A model generated the notes under the pieces. The model did no database searches and was not told the origin of the DNA. It worked only from the letters and a program-made list of their open reading frames with translations. Made by a program: the position numbers and the translations under genes. DNA of 64,000 nucleotides. Source: Erwinia endophytica (GTDB lineage: Bacteria; Pseudomonadota; Gammaproteobacteria; Enterobacterales; Enterobacteriaceae). The stretch covers positions 124,001-188,000 of the forward strand of contig NZ_RQVV01000053.1 in assembly GCF_009295515.1 (NCBI RefSeq), in the 5' to 3' direction. This document shows, piece after piece, positions 41,519 through 52,258 of the stretch. Every line of letters begins with the position of its first letter. Positions within the stretch are counted from its first letter, which is position 1.

Positions 41519-41749
41519 ATGACTGGTGGTGGCGATCGGATAGCCCACACGGCGTGGCAACAACAGGTTTTTAGTGGGCAGCCCACAGGGATAAGAGCAG
41601 GGCTGCCGATACCGTCACGTTCTGCAGGCAGGTTTCTCTTCTGCAAAAAATATCCCTCTTTCTTTTGTGCCGCCAGTTTGACGGCGGTTGTGCTCTGCTG
41701 GCAGGGGAGCCTGATGGCCAGACCTGACGGCGTTGCAGCAGGACAATGA
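41519..41749 (+). CDS. Small ORF in the Fur-controlled leader, doubtful
   Basis: 76 codons start 47 bases after the Fur box and end 19 bases before the MbtH start. The C-terminal half has a hydrophobic stretch (FFCAASLTAVVLCWQ) and four Cys. It is not similar to Fes, FepA or any family I recognise. The ribosome site is weak (AAGTAAGG). It may be a chance ORF in a long untranslated leader. Confidence 0.22.
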   Translation: MTGGGDRIAHTAWQQQVFSGQPTGIRAGLPIPSRSAGRFLFCKKYPSFFCAASLTAVVLCWQGSLMARPDGVAAGQ

Positions 41750-41768
41750 GTCATAAATGGAGCCTGAC

Positions 41769-41990
41769 ATGGAATACAGTAATCCTTTCGATTGCCCTCA
41801 GGGACAGTTCCTGATCCTACAAAACCCGCAACAGCAATACAGTCTGTGGCCACAGCATTGCGCATTGCCAGAGGGATGGCGGATTATTTCTGGCCCTCAT
41901 GAACAGCAGCAGTGCCACGACTGGCTGAATCAGCACTGGCAACAACTGATTCCGGCTTCTTTTGCCGCACCTTGCGCAGAGGAAAAATGA
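41769..41990 (+). CDS. ybdZ: MbtH-like protein YbdZ
   Basis: The 73-residue protein has NPFDCPQGQFLILQNPQQQYSL WPQ and later LPEGW, with the conserved Trp residues of MbtH proteins. These bind and activate adenylation domains of nonribosomal peptide synthetases, here EntF. The ATG at 41769 follows TGGAG; an upstream in-frame ATG at 41757 is less likely. The stop overlaps the entF start as ATGA. Gene order mbtH-entF is as in E. coli. Confidence 0.93.
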   Translation: MEYSNPFDCPQGQFLILQNPQQQYSLWPQHCALPEGWRIISGPHEQQQCHDWLNQHWQQLIPASFAAPCAEEK

Positions 41991-44900
41991 TGAGCGAATC
42001 GTTGATGCGGAAAAAAGAGAGGGTCATGCCATTGGTGGCCGCTCAGCCAGGGATCTGGATGGCGGAACAGCTGTCAACGGCAGTAAACGCATGGAGCGTG
42101 GCGCACTATGTTGAGTTAAACGGTTGCCTGGATGAAGCGCTACTGGTCCAGGCGGTGCTGAACGGTATGGCGGAGGTGGATACCCTGCGCCTGCGTTTTT
42201 CAGAGGAGGAGGGTGTACCGGTGCAATGGGTCGATACCTCGGCCTGCTTTACGCCGCCGCAGTTTGTTGATTTACGCCAGCACCAGGCGCCGACGCAGGC
42301 TGCGCTGGCTCTGATGCAGCAGGACCTGGAGCAGGATAACCGGATCGCCAGCGGTCGCCCGCTGTATCACCACATCATTTTTCGCCTGTCGGAGCGCCGC
42401 TGGTTCTGGTATCAGCGTTTCCATCATCTGGTGGTGGACGGTTTTAGTTTTACCGCTATCACCCGGCGGATTGCGGAAATATATACCGCGTTGTGTCGTC
42501 AGCAGCAGCCCGCACCCACACCGTTCACCGAGTTTAGTGAGGTGGTGGATGAGTATATCCGCTATCACGATTCGGCGAACTGGCAGCGGGACGCGGCATT
42601 CTGGCAGCAGCAGGCGCGGCAGTTGCCAATGCCAGCCAGCCTTTCGCTGTTGCCGTTGAGTGGCCAGGGTACCACCACGCAATTGATCCGTCAGACTCTG
42701 ACTTTTGACCACCCGCACTTCCGTCAGTTGCTGGATAACCACGCGGCACAAGACAATCTCACGCCCGCGGATATGGCGTTAGCGCTGGTGGCGTTATGGC
42801 TGGGGCGTCTGTGTGGCCGTAATGAATACAGCGCCGGATTTATTTTTATGCGGCGTCTGGGGTCGGTCGCGATCAGCGCAGGAGGGGCGGTACTGAATGT
42901 ACTGCCAGTGGGGGTGAAGATCGAGGCGGAGAAGACTTTACCGCAACTGGCTTGCGCACTGGCGCAGCAACTGAAAAAAGTCCGTCGCCACCAACGTTAC
43001 GATGCTGAGCAAATCCAGCGTGATATAGGGCAACTGAACGAGCCGCTGTTTGGTCCGGTGCTTAACCTGAAGATGTTTGACTACCGGCTCGATTTTAACG
43101 GTATCGCAGGCATTACCCACCAACTGGCATCCGGGCCGGTGCGGGATCTGGAGATAGCGCTGTACATCGATGAACAGGGCAATGCCGCGCTGGAGATTCT
43201 GGCCAATGCCAGTCGTTATCAGGCCGATACGCTGAGAAAACATCTGGACCGTTTGCCGTTATTGCTGGCGCAGTTTGCTGCCCAACCGGCATTGCGTTGC
43301 GGTCAGGTACACCTGTTACACCCACAGGAAATAGCGCTCTTACAACAGGTTAACGACACGGCAGTGAGTTTGCCGCAGGAGACGCTCAGCAGTTTGATTG
43401 CTCGTCAGGCGGCCAGCACGCCGGATGCCCCCGCGCTGGCCGATGAGCATGTTCAGCTCAGCTATCAGCAAATGCGCCAGCAGGTACAGGCACTGGCGGC
43501 AGAATTGGCGGAGCAGGGCGTGCAGGCGGGGGATGTGGTGGCGGTGGCGCTACCTCGATCCGTTTTCCTGTCGCTGTCGCTACAGGCAATCATTGAATTG
43601 GGCGCCGCCTGGTTACCGCTGGATACGGGTTATCCCGACGATCGGCTGATAATGATGCTGGAGGATGCCCGTCCGCGTCTGCTGATTACCACTCAGACGG
43701 CGCGTTTTGCGCAGGTAAAAGGCCTGAACTGTTTTGACTATCACGCCCTGTTGCCCGCGACGGCAACGGTCAGTCGCGCTTCCCGACCTGAGCATACGGC
43801 TTATGTTATTTATACCTCAGGCTCAACCGGCAGACCGAAAGGGGTGATGGTTGGGCAGCGCGCGATAGTTAACCGGCTGCTGTGGATGCAGCAACACTAT
43901 CAACTGACCGGGGATGATGTGGTGCTGCAAAAAACACCTTGCAGTTTTGACGTCTCGGTCTGGGAGTTTTTCTGGCCGTTGATCGTCGGCGCTCAACTGG
44001 TGATGGCGCCTCCTGAAGCGCACCGCGATCCACAGGTTTTGTTGCAGTTGTTTAAACATTACAACGTCACTACCACTCACTTCGTCCCGTCGATGCTGGC
44101 CGCTTTTGTGGCAGCATTGCATGATGATGAGGCGATTGCGCACTGCGCCTCGTTAAAACGGGTGTATTGCAGTGGTGAGGCGTTGCCCACTGAGTTGTGC
44201 CATGTCTGGCAAAACAAAACCGCTGTGCCGCTGCACAATTTATATGGTCCGACCGAAGCCGCGGTGGATGTCAGCTGGTATCCGGCCTTTGGCGAATCGC
44301 TGCAACAGGTGACGGGGGCCAGCGTACCGATCGGTTACCCGGTATGGAACACGGGTCTGCGTATTCTGGATGGCAATATGCAGCCCGTGCCGCCAGGCAT
44401 CGCTGGCGATCTCTATCTGACTGGCATACAACTGGCGCAGGGCTATCTGGCGCGAGCCGATTTGACTGCCAGCCGCTTTATCGCCGATCCACAAAACGCA
44501 GGCGAACGCATGTACCGTACCGGGGACGTGGCTCGCTGGCTGCCCGATGGCGCCGTGGAATACCTGGGCCGTAGCGACGATCAACTGAAGATCCGCGGTC
44601 AGCGTATCGAACTGGGCGAAATCGATCAGGCGATGCTGGCGCTGGAAGGGGTGGCGCAGGCGGTGACCTGTGCCTGCGTGTTGCGTAAAGACAGCGCAGG
44701 AGGTGGGGATCAGCGTCAACTGGTGGGCTATGTCGTTGCCAGCCACGGCCAGCCGCTGGATGCGCTTCGCCTGCGTGAAATCCTCAGTGAGCGACTGCCC
44801 GCGCATATGGTCCCGGTGACGCTGGTGCAGATCGCGGCATTTCCTTTAAGCGCTAACGGTAAGCTGGATCGTAAAGCGCTGCCGCAACCTGAACTGGCCT

Positions 44901-45928
44901 CCACTGCGGCAGGACGCCCTCCGCAGACGGAACTGGAGATCACTATTGCCGGGGCGTTTGCCCGCGTACTGGATTGTGAGATCCACTCGGTCAATGATGA
45001 CTTTTTCGCCCTTGGTGGTCATTCCTTGCTGGCGATGCGTCTGGCGGTCGATCTGCGTCGTCGCCTTGCCAGACCGGTGACGGTCGGACAGGTGATGGTT
45101 GCCTCCAGTGTGCTGGCGCTGGCAGAACAGCTCGCGCTGCAACAAAGCGAAGAGGAAGCCTGCCGTGCCGGTATGGACGCCATTCTGCCGCTACGCCGTG
45201 GTAACGGTCCGACCCTGTTTTGCTTCCATCCCGCCTCGGGCTTTGCCTGGCAGTTCAGTATTCTGCAGCGTTATCTTCATGCGCGCTGGTCGCTGACCGG
45301 GATCCAGTCGCCGCGGCCTGGCGGCCCATTGCAGCAGGCCACCAGCCTGGATGAAATGTGTGACAGTCATTTGCGAATCTTGCGGCAACAGCAGCCTCAT
45401 GGCCCTTACTACTTGTTGGGTTACTCCCTTGGCGGCACCCTGGCGCATGCCATCGCGGCACGCCTGGAGGCGGCAGGAGAAGAGGTGGCGTTCCTTGGAT
45501 TGCTGGATACCTGGCCACCGGAAACACAATACTGGGCGCAACAGCAGCAGGGGCTGGTGCTGGATGAAGAAGTGTTACAGGAGATCAACCGTGAGCGAGA
45601 AGCCTTTATCGGCGCCCAGCAGGAACTGCGTCAGTCGCTGGAAGCCGATCAGAGCGGCGAATTGTTTACCGCTATTGAGGGCAATTACGCTGATGCGGTC
45701 AGGTTGCTGGCGACCGCCAAAAGCAGACGCTTCAATGGTGAAGCGGTTCTGTTTGTGGCGAAACGCACGCTGAAACCGTATCAGCAGGCTGAAAGTGCCT
45801 GGGCGGACTGGATGGGTAAATTGCAGACGTCGTTTGTTGATTGTTCGCATGTCGATATTATTTCGGCAGCGGCCTTTGAGTTGATTGGCCCACGTCTTAA
45901 TGATCTGTTGCAGCAGGCCGAAAAATGA
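41987..45928 (+). CDS. entF: Enterobactin synthase component F (NRPS)
   Basis: The 1313-residue synthetase activates serine, joins it to dihydroxybenzoate from EntB, and trimerises and cyclises the product. Domains in order: condensation (1 to about 430; HHLVVDG at 146-152), adenylation (about 450-960; [10 protein letters not shown] near 609), thiolation (phosphopantetheine Ser near 1012 in [10 protein letters not shown]) and thioesterase (Ser near 1146 in GYSLGG, His near 1288 in SHVDIIS). Similarity to E. coli EntF is close along its whole length. The start at 41987 overlaps the mbtH stop with AGAGGAAAA upstream. Confidence 0.96.
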   Translation: MMSESLMRKKERVMPLVAAQPGIWMAEQLSTAVNAWSVAHYVELNGCLDEALLVQAVLNGMAEVDTLRLRFSEEEGVPVQWVDTSACFTPPQFVDLRQHQAPTQAALALMQQDLEQDNRIASGRPLYHHIIFRLSERRWFWYQRFHHLVVDGFSFTAITRRIAEIYTALCRQQQPAPTPFTEFSEVVDEYIRYHDSANWQRDAAFWQQQARQLPMPASLSLLPLSGQGTTTQLIRQTLTFDHPHFRQLLDNHAAQDNLTPADMALALVALWLGRLCGRNEYSAGFIFMRRLGSVAISAGGAVLNVLPVGVKIEAEKTLPQLACALAQQLKKVRRHQRYDAEQIQRDIGQLNEPLFGPVLNLKMFDYRLDFNGIAGITHQLASGPVRDLEIALYIDEQGNAALEILANASRYQADTLRKHLDRLPLLLAQFAAQPALRCGQVHLLHPQEIALLQQVNDTAVSLPQETLSSLIARQAASTPDAPALADEHVQLSYQQMRQQVQALAAELAEQGVQAGDVVAVALPRSVFLSLSLQAIIELGAAWLPLDTGYPDDRLIMMLEDARPRLLITTQTARFAQVKGLNCFDYHALLPATATVSRASRPEHTAYVIYTSGSTGRPKGVMVGQRAIVNRLLWMQQHYQLTGDDVVLQKTPCSFDVSVWEFFWPLIVGAQLVMAPPEAHRDPQVLLQLFKHYNVTTTHFVPSMLAAFVAALHDDEAIAHCASLKRVYCSGEALPTELCHVWQNKTAVPLHNLYGPTEAAVDVSWYPAFGESLQQVTGASVPIGYPVWNTGLRILDGNMQPVPPGIAGDLYLTGIQLAQGYLARADLTASRFIADPQNAGERMYRTGDVARWLPDGAVEYLGRSDDQLKIRGQRIELGEIDQAMLALEGVAQAVTCACVLRKDSAGGGDQRQLVGYVVASHGQPLDALRLREILSERLPAHMVPVTLVQIAAFPLSANGKLDRKALPQPELASTAAGRPPQTELEITIAGAFARVLDCEIHSVNDDFFALGGHSLLAMRLAVDLRRRLARPVTVGQVMVASSVLALAEQLALQQSEEEACRAGMDAILPLRRGNGPTLFCFHPASGFAWQFSILQRYLHARWSLTGIQSPRPGGPLQQATSLDEMCDSHLRILRQQQPHGPYYLLGYSLGGTLAHAIAARLEAAGEEVAFLGLLDTWPPETQYWAQQQQGLVLDEEVLQEINREREAFIGAQQELRQSLEADQSGELFTAIEGNYADAVRLLATAKSRRFNGEAVLFVAKRTLKPYQQAESAWADWMGKLQTSFVDCSHVDIISAAAFELIGPRLNDLLQQAEK

Positions 45929-47184
45929 AAAAACACTCTTTTTTTCTTAATCTCAGTCTGCTGAAGACCAACCCGGCGTTTCGGGCGGTATTTCTGGCCC
46001 GTTTTATCTCAATTCTGGCGTTGGGCCTGCTGGCGGTTGCCATACCGGTACAGATCCAACAACTGACCGGCTCATCGCTGCAGGTCAGCCTTGGCGTTAC
46101 CCTGACTGGGTTGGCGATGTTTACCGGCTTGATGATGGGCGGGGTATTGGCTGATCGCTATGAACGGCGGAAACTGATCCTGTTTGCCCGAACCACCTGT
46201 GGGCTGGGTTTTATTGGCCTGAGCCTGAATGCTGCGTTGCCTTCCCCCTCACTGTTGATGATTTACCTCCTTGGACTGTGGGACGGTTTTTTTGGGGCGA
46301 TAGGCGTGACGGCGCTGCTGGCGGCCACACCGGCGCTGGTCGGCAGAGATAACCTGATGCAGGCGGGGGCCATCACCATGCTGACGGTGCGGTTGGGGTC
46401 GGTGATATCGCCGATGCTCGGCGGACTGCTGCTGGCTTCCGGTGGGGTTTTCTGGAACTACTGCCTGGCCGCGGCCGGAACCTTTATCACCCTGTTACCG
46501 TTGCTGCGTTTGCCCCCCCTGGCGCCGCCAGCCGATCACCAGGCGAAGCCGCTGATGGCGTTGATTGAAGGGGGACGTTATCTGGTCAGTCATCCGTTAC
46601 TGGGGGGGATCGCCTTGACTGGCGCGTTGCTCACTATGGCCTCTGCGGTACGGGTGCTCTACCCGGCGCTGGCCCTCCACTGGCAGATGAGTGCCGGGCA
46701 GATTGGTCTGTTGTATGCCGCAGTTCCGCTTGGCGCTGCCGCTGGCGCGCTGACCAGCGGCAATCTGGCCCGGCATTCCCGTCCTGGCATGGTGTTGCTG
46801 TTAAGTGCAATCGCGGCGTTGGCGATGCTGGCTATTTTTAGCCTGATGCCTTACTGGTTGCCGGGGGCGCTTTGTCTGATTCTGTTTGGCTACCTCAGCG
46901 GGCTGAGCGCGTTGTTGCAATACACGCTGATCCAGACGCAAACACCCGACGTGATGCTGGGACGTATTAACGGTTTATGGACCGCACAGAACGTATTGGG
47001 CGATTCACTGGGCGCGCTGTTACTGGGGATGTTGACCGCGGTAATGACTCCGGTGCTTGCCGCCAGCAGCGGTGGGACAGGACTGGCTGTTATCAGCGTT
47101 GCGCTGACCTTATTGCTGGGGGCGCTGCGCCGTTATCGACAGCCCGCGCCCACGCCAGTGACGGAAACTATCACCGATAAATAA
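45925..47184 (+). CDS. entS: Enterobactin exporter EntS
   Basis: The 419-residue MFS protein has 12 hydrophobic segments and matches E. coli EntS closely ([58 protein letters not shown]). It moves enterobactin from cytoplasm to periplasm. The ATG overlaps the entF stop (ATGA). In E. coli entS lies apart from entF with fep genes between; here it is fused into the entF transcript. Confidence 0.95.
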   Translation: MKKHSFFLNLSLLKTNPAFRAVFLARFISILALGLLAVAIPVQIQQLTGSSLQVSLGVTLTGLAMFTGLMMGGVLADRYERRKLILFARTTCGLGFIGLSLNAALPSPSLLMIYLLGLWDGFFGAIGVTALLAATPALVGRDNLMQAGAITMLTVRLGSVISPMLGGLLLASGGVFWNYCLAAAGTFITLLPLLRLPPLAPPADHQAKPLMALIEGGRYLVSHPLLGGIALTGALLTMASAVRVLYPALALHWQMSAGQIGLLYAAVPLGAAAGALTSGNLARHSRPGMVLLLSAIAALAMLAIFSLMPYWLPGALCLILFGYLSGLSALLQYTLIQTQTPDVMLGRINGLWTAQNVLGDSLGALLLGMLTAVMTPVLAASSGGTGLAVISVALTLLLGALRRYRQPAPTPVTETITDK

Positions 47185-47223
47185 ATACAGGATGGCTTTT
47201 AGCGAAAGAAAGTGGTGATGGCA

Positions 47224-47242
47224 TAAGTGGTAATCATTATCA
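47224..47242 (+). promoter_or_regulatory. Second Fur box, before entC
   Basis: AAGTGGTAATCATTATCAG matches the right two thirds of the Fur consensus (GTAATCATTATC). It lies in the 85-base gap between entS and entC and suggests an own iron-regulated promoter for entCEBAH. Confidence 0.75.
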
Positions 47243-47269
47243 GTTAATCTTTTATGGCGGGAGGCCATT

Positions 47270-48451
47270 ATGAATAAACTCTGTGCGGATGACGCGGCGC
47301 GTTCACCGGATTTCCTGTCAGATGACAGCTTTTTCTTTACATCGCCCTGGAAGAGTATTGTCACGCAGGGATGCTTTACCACCCTGGATACCCCCGCGTG
47401 GCAAGGCCATGACTTGCAGAGTGAGTTGCAGAAAAAGGTCCGCAGCGCGTTTGTCGAGGCGAGAGAAAGCGGCATTGATAAGCCGCTGTTGGTGGGGGCG
47501 ATCCCCTTCGATACACGCCAGCCTTCGGCGTTATTTATTCCACAGCGCTGTAAGTATTTTTCGCGCCAGCAGCGGGTAACGATGGCGGAGCAGGCGATGG
47601 CTGGCCCGTTACCAGTCATCACCGGGCGTCAGGTTATTCCAGAAAAAGACGCGTTTATGGCGATGGTTGCGCAGGCAGCGGAAGCGACGGCACAGCCTGA
47701 ACTGGACAAAGTGGTTTTGTCCCGGCTGTTCGATATTACCACCTCGACCCCGGTAAAAGCCTACGCGATGATGGATCGGCTGATGGCGCTGAACCCAACC
47801 AGTTACCACTTTCATGTTCCTCTCGCGGATGGCGGTACGTTACTGGGTGCCAGCCCGGAGTTGTTATTGCGTAAAACCGGTAACCATTTTTCCTCTTTGC
47901 CACTGGCTGGATCGGCGCGACGCGATGACAGCAGCGATGATGCTGACCGTGCAGTGGGTGAACGACTGATGTATTCGCAAAAAGATCGCTACGAGCACCG
48001 TCTGGTCACTGAGGCGATGCAGGCGGTACTCCAGTCCCGGAGTCATTCTCTCATGGTGCCGGAAAAACCGGATTTGATCACGACGTCAGCTCTCTGGCAC
48101 CTGGCGACGCCCATTGAAGGCGAGGTCAGTTCTTCCACGGAAAACGCCTTATCGCTGGCCTGCCTGTTGCATCCCACCCCCGCGCTGAGCGGTTATCCAC
48201 ATGAACTGGCCCGGCAATGGATTGAGCGGCTGGAACCGTTCGATCGTCAGTTGTTCGGCGGCATTGTCGGCTGGTGTGACGAGCAGGGGGACGGTGAATG
48301 GGTGGTGACTATTCGTTGCGCCACCCTGGCGGGGAACCGTATCCGGCTGTTTGCCGGGGCGGGTATTGTCCCGGCGTCATCCCCCGAAGCGGAATGGCAT
48401 GAAACCGGCGTCAAGCTTAGCACCATGATGAAAGTATTTGGTCTGCAATAA
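47270..48451 (+). CDS. entC: Isochorismate synthase EntC
   Basis: The 393-residue Mg-dependent chorismate-utilising enzyme makes isochorismate, the first step to dihydroxybenzoate. Conserved blocks are [35 protein letters not shown] and [13 protein letters not shown], and [15 protein letters not shown] near the C-terminus. GGGAGG precedes the ATG. A Fur box lies directly upstream. Confidence 0.95.
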   Translation: MNKLCADDAARSPDFLSDDSFFFTSPWKSIVTQGCFTTLDTPAWQGHDLQSELQKKVRSAFVEARESGIDKPLLVGAIPFDTRQPSALFIPQRCKYFSRQQRVTMAEQAMAGPLPVITGRQVIPEKDAFMAMVAQAAEATAQPELDKVVLSRLFDITTSTPVKAYAMMDRLMALNPTSYHFHVPLADGGTLLGASPELLLRKTGNHFSSLPLAGSARRDDSSDDADRAVGERLMYSQKDRYEHRLVTEAMQAVLQSRSHSLMVPEKPDLITTSALWHLATPIEGEVSSSTENALSLACLLHPTPALSGYPHELARQWIERLEPFDRQLFGGIVGWCDEQGDGEWVVTIRCATLAGNRIRLFAGAGIVPASSPEAEWHETGVKLSTMMKVFGLQ

Positions 48452-48462
48452 GGATATCACTG

Positions 48463-50079
48463 ATGACAATTTCCTATACCCGCTGGCCGGCGTCGCTGGC
48501 TGCGCGTTACCGCGAACGGGGCTACTGGCTGGATTTACCGCTGACGGACATTCTCAGCCGCCATGCGGCAAGCCAGCATATTGCGTTGATCGACGGCGAT
48601 CGGCCGTTCAGCTATCAGCATCTTGAGCAGTCTGCACACCAGTTAGCCGCCGCGTTACAGCGACGCGGCCTGCGCTGTGGCGATACCGCACTGGTCCAGC
48701 TGGGCAACATCGCGGAATTCTACATGGTGTTTTTTGCATTGTTGAAAATCGGTGTGGCGCCGGTTAACGCGCTATTCAGTCATCAACGCCAGGAACTGGA
48801 CGCCTATGCCAGCCAGATTGAACCGGCATTGCTGATTGCCGACCGCCAGCACGGCCTTTTTGCTAACGACGACTATCTGCAACAGTTACGCCAGTGTTGT
48901 CCCTCGCTGCGTGACGTGGTGATGCATAACGCCCATACCGGGGATATCTCGCTGGCTGAGCTGCTGGGCACGGGGGCCGACGACTTTGTCGCGACGCCTT
49001 CCGCTGCGGATGAAGTGGCATTTTTCCAACTCTCGGGCGGCAGCACCGGTACGCCGAAGCTGATCCCACGCACCCATAATGATTATTACTACAGCATCCG
49101 TCGTAGCGTGGAAGTGTGTGGTTTTGACCGCTCCACACGTTTTCTCTGTGCGCTGCCGGCGGCCCATAACTATCCGCTCAGTTCGCCGGGGGCCTGCGGG
49201 ACATTCTATGGCGGCGGTTGTGTGGTACTGGCGGGCGATCCCAGCGCCAGTAGCTGTTTCCCACTGATAGAAAAGCATCAGATAACGGTGACCGCACTGG
49301 TACCGCCCGCAGTCAGTCTGTGGTTACAGGCGGTGCAGGAGTGGGGCTGTCATGCCGCACTGGCCTCGTTACGTTTATTGCAGGTGGGAGGCGCCCGCCT
49401 GAGTGAAGCGTTGGCCGCACGTATTCCGGCGGAGCTCGGTTGCCGGTTACAGCAGGTGTTCGGCATGGCGGAAGGCCTGGTCAACTATACCCAACTGGAC
49501 GATGACGACTGGCATACCTTTTGTACCCAGGGAAAGCCAATGAGTCCGGATGATGAAGTCTGGGTGGCCGATGAACACGGTCAGCCGCTGCCCATTGGTG
49601 AAACAGGGCGGCTGATGACCCGGGGGCCGTACACCTTTCGCGGTTATTACCGCAGCCCGGAACACAACGCCAAATCCTTTGATGCTGACGGATTCTATTG
49701 TTCCGGCGATCTGATTTCCATTACTGCGGATGGTTACATTTGTGTCCAGGGCAGGGAGAAAGATCAGATCAATCGGGGTGGCGAGAAAATCGCGGCGGAA
49801 GAGATTGAGAACCTGCTGTTGCGCCATGACGCGATCCTACAGGTGGCGCTGGTGTCCATGGAAGACCACCTGTTGGGCGAGAAAAGTTGTGCGTTTATCG
49901 TCGGACTGCGTCCGTTGCGCGCAGTGGAAATTCGCCGTTATTTGCGGGCGCTCGGGGTAGCGGAATTCAAGCTGCCTGATCGGATTGAAACCGTTGATAA
50001 CCTGCCGCTCACGCCGGTTGGCAAAGTGGATAAAAAGCGCCTGCGCGAACAGCTTGCTGCACGCCAGTTAACACAATGA
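48463..50079 (+). CDS. entE: 2,3-dihydroxybenzoate-AMP ligase EntE
   Basis: The 538-residue stand-alone adenylating enzyme activates dihydroxybenzoate and loads it on the EntB carrier domain. The P-loop is [38 protein letters not shown] and the C-terminal [14 protein letters not shown] with the catalytic Lys are present. It begins 11 bases after entC and overlaps the next reading frame slightly. The length agrees with EntE. Confidence 0.96.
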   Translation: MTISYTRWPASLAARYRERGYWLDLPLTDILSRHAASQHIALIDGDRPFSYQHLEQSAHQLAAALQRRGLRCGDTALVQLGNIAEFYMVFFALLKIGVAPVNALFSHQRQELDAYASQIEPALLIADRQHGLFANDDYLQQLRQCCPSLRDVVMHNAHTGDISLAELLGTGADDFVATPSAADEVAFFQLSGGSTGTPKLIPRTHNDYYYSIRRSVEVCGFDRSTRFLCALPAAHNYPLSSPGACGTFYGGGCVVLAGDPSASSCFPLIEKHQITVTALVPPAVSLWLQAVQEWGCHAALASLRLLQVGGARLSEALAARIPAELGCRLQQVFGMAEGLVNYTQLDDDDWHTFCTQGKPMSPDDEVWVADEHGQPLPIGETGRLMTRGPYTFRGYYRSPEHNAKSFDADGFYCSGDLISITADGYICVQGREKDQINRGGEKIAAEEIENLLLRHDAILQVALVSMEDHLLGEKSCAFIVGLRPLRAVEIRRYLRALGVAEFKLPDRIETVDNLPLTPVGKVDKKRLREQLAARQLTQ

Positions 50080-50093
50080 TTAATGGAGAGAGT

Positions 50094-50948
50094 ATGTCTA
50101 TTCCATCCCTGAAAGGATACGCCCTGCCTGCGGGCAATGAGTTACCGGAAAACAAAGTCAACTGGACGTTTGAGCCTGCGCGTGGCGCGCTGTTGATCCA
50201 TGATATGCAGAATTATTTCATTAATTTCTGGGGCGAAAACTGTCCGATGATCGCGCAGGTCATCCGCAATATTGCGGCGTTACGAGACTATTGTCATCAG
50301 CAGGCTATCCCGGTTTATTACACCGCTCAGCCAAACCAGCAGAGCGACAAAGACCGTGCGCTGCTGAACGATATGTGGGGGCCGGGCCTGAACAAACATC
50401 CGGAACAGCAGAAGATTGTGGCTGCGCTTGCGCCGCAGGCGCAGGATGAGGTGTTGGTTAAATGGCGTTACAGCGCTTTTCATCGCTCGCCGCTGGAACA
50501 ACATCTGAAAGAGAATGGGCGCGATCAACTGATAATCTGTGGTGTTTACGCCCATATTGGCTGTCTGACCACCGCTATCGACGCCTTCATGCGGGATATT
50601 CAGCCCTTTATGGTGGCGGATGCACTGGCGGATTTCAGCCGCGACGAGCACCTGATGGCGTTGAAATACACCGCCGGTCGGGCCGGGAAAGTGGTGACGA
50701 CAGAAGAACTGCTCCCGATACCGCAGAGCAAAGAACAATTGCGGGCGTTGATCCTGCCGTTGCTGGATGATGGCGAGGTGCCGTCAGAGAGTGAAAACCT
50801 GATCGACTATGGTCTGGACTCCGTGCGGATCATGGCGCTGGCGGCCCGCTGGCGTAATGTTTATCACGACATCGATTTTGTGATGTTAGCGAAGGAACCC
50901 ACGCTGGCGGCATGGTGGGCACTGCTTGCCAGGGAGCGCAAGGCATGA
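50094..50948 (+). CDS. entB: Isochorismatase / aryl carrier protein EntB
   Basis: The 284-residue two-domain protein has an N-terminal isochorismatase (about 1-207; LLIHDMQNYF with catalytic Asp, KWRYSAFHRSPLEQHL with Lys, and GVYAHIGCLTTAIDAFM). A C-terminal aryl carrier domain carries the phosphopantetheine Ser near 243 in DYGLDSVRIM. The start at 50094 follows GGAGAG; an in-frame ATG at 50076 overlaps entE and is less likely. It joins entA by an ATGA overlap. Confidence 0.96.
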   Translation: MSIPSLKGYALPAGNELPENKVNWTFEPARGALLIHDMQNYFINFWGENCPMIAQVIRNIAALRDYCHQQAIPVYYTAQPNQQSDKDRALLNDMWGPGLNKHPEQQKIVAALAPQAQDEVLVKWRYSAFHRSPLEQHLKENGRDQLIICGVYAHIGCLTTAIDAFMRDIQPFMVADALADFSRDEHLMALKYTAGRAGKVVTTEELLPIPQSKEQLRALILPLLDDGEVPSESENLIDYGLDSVRIMALAARWRNVYHDIDFVMLAKEPTLAAWWALLARERKA

Positions 50949-51703
50949 GTCTACAATATGACTTCAGGGGGAAAAATGTCTGGGTCACCGGCGCGGCGAA
51001 AGGCATCGGCTACAGCACGGCGCTGGCTTTTCACCGGGCTGGCGCAGGGGTGGTGGGGCTGGACCGGGCCTTTGACGCCACCGATATTCCCTTTCGGATC
51101 CAGCAACTGGATGTCGCGGACGCCGGACAGGTAAAAACCGTCTGTCAGCAGTTGCTGCAAGAAACGCCGCGGCTGGACATCCTGATCAACAGCGCCGGGA
51201 TCCTGCGGATGGGGGCCACCGACCAACTGGACGTGGCCGACTGGCAGGCAGTGATGGCGGTCAATGCCGGCGGCGCTTTTAATCTGTTTCAGCAGACCAT
51301 GCCGGTATTTCGTCAGCAGCGCAGCGGGGCGATTGTCACGGTCGCCTCCGATGCGGCGCATTGCCCGCGTCTGGGCATGTCGGCTTATGGCGCGTCAAAA
51401 GCCGCGTTACGCAGCCTGAGCCTGACGGTCGGTCTGGAACTGGCACCCTATGGTGTCCGTTGTAATCTGGTTTCTCCGGGTTCCACTGATACCGATATGC
51501 AGCGCAGCCTGTGGGGTTCTCCAGAGGCCGAACAACAGCGTATTCGTGGTTTTGCCGGGCAGTACAAACTGGGCATCCCGTTGGGAAAAATTGCCCGTCC
51601 CGGGGAAATAGCCAACACCATTCTGTTCCTCGCCTCCCCACAGGCCAGCCATATCACGCTACAGGATATCGTGGTCGACGGCGGTTCGACGCTTGGCGCT
51701 TAA
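50945..51703 (+). CDS. entA: 2,3-dihydro-2,3-dihydroxybenzoate dehydrogenase EntA
   Basis: The 252-residue classical SDR oxidises the EntB product to 2,3-dihydroxybenzoate with NAD. TGAAKGIG is the cofactor motif, INSAG follows, and the catalytic YGASK is present near residue 145. The start overlaps the entB stop; an upstream in-frame ATG at 50912 lies inside entB and is rejected. Confidence 0.95.
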   Translation: MSLQYDFRGKNVWVTGAAKGIGYSTALAFHRAGAGVVGLDRAFDATDIPFRIQQLDVADAGQVKTVCQQLLQETPRLDILINSAGILRMGATDQLDVADWQAVMAVNAGGAFNLFQQTMPVFRQQRSGAIVTVASDAAHCPRLGMSAYGASKAALRSLSLTVGLELAPYGVRCNLVSPGSTDTDMQRSLWGSPEAEQQRIRGFAGQYKLGIPLGKIARPGEIANTILFLASPQASHITLQDIVVDGGSTLGA

Positions 51704-51715
51704 CGGAGGTAACGG

Positions 51716-52126
51716 ATGATCTGGAAACGGCCGTTAAGTCTGGAAGATCTGAATCATATGGTGGCGGGCTCGATGATCAGCCAGTTGGGAATGGTCTTCA
51801 CCCATCTGGACGACAGGCAGTTGGAAGCCACCATGCCGGTTGATGAGCGTACCCGTCAGCCGTTTGGTTTGTTACATGGCGGGGCATCGGCGGCGCTGGC
51901 TGAAACGCTGGGATCGATGGCCGGTTACCTTGCCAGCGAAGAAGGGCAGTGTGTGGTGGGTACCGAGATCAGCGCCAGCCATCACCGGGCCGTCACCCGT
52001 GGAGAGGTCAGAGGCGTGTGCTGCCCGCTGCATCTGGGCAGGAGTCAGCAGGTCTGGGAAATCGTTATCTTTGATCGCGATAAACGATGCTGCACCGCCC
52101 GACTGACCACCGCGCTGCTGGGATGA
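51716..52126 (+). CDS. entH: Proofreading thioesterase EntH
   Basis: The 136-residue hotdog-fold thioesterase removes wrong acyl groups from the EntB carrier domain. [21 protein letters not shown] contains the catalytic Glu and His region. [15 protein letters not shown] is the second block. GGAGGTAACG precedes the ATG, 12 bases after entA. It is the last recognised ent gene. Confidence 0.93.
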   Translation: MIWKRPLSLEDLNHMVAGSMISQLGMVFTHLDDRQLEATMPVDERTRQPFGLLHGGASAALAETLGSMAGYLASEEGQCVVGTEISASHHRAVTRGEVRGVCCPLHLGRSQQVWEIVIFDRDKRCCTARLTTALLG

Positions 52127-52258
52127 ACGCACTTAGCCGTCATTCTTCAGATGGCGGTTGCGTATCCGGCGTGCTGAAGGATGATCAAGTCTATCACCAT
52201 CAGGTGTTTTGCCTGCGGCAGAATGCCATTACCGCAACGAATATTACAGGGAGAAAGT

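Noticed and set aside
41357-41563. 68-codon minus-strand ORF across the Fur box
   Set aside because: It overlaps the siderophore promoter and reads against it, with no recognised family.
44240-44806. 188-codon open frame on the minus strand inside entF
   Set aside because: It is a shadow of the GC-rich entF adenylation domain; other long antisense frames in entF are of the same kind.
50076-50093. Six extra codons at the start of entB
   Set aside because: The ATG at 50094 has a good ribosome site and gives the normal EntB start.
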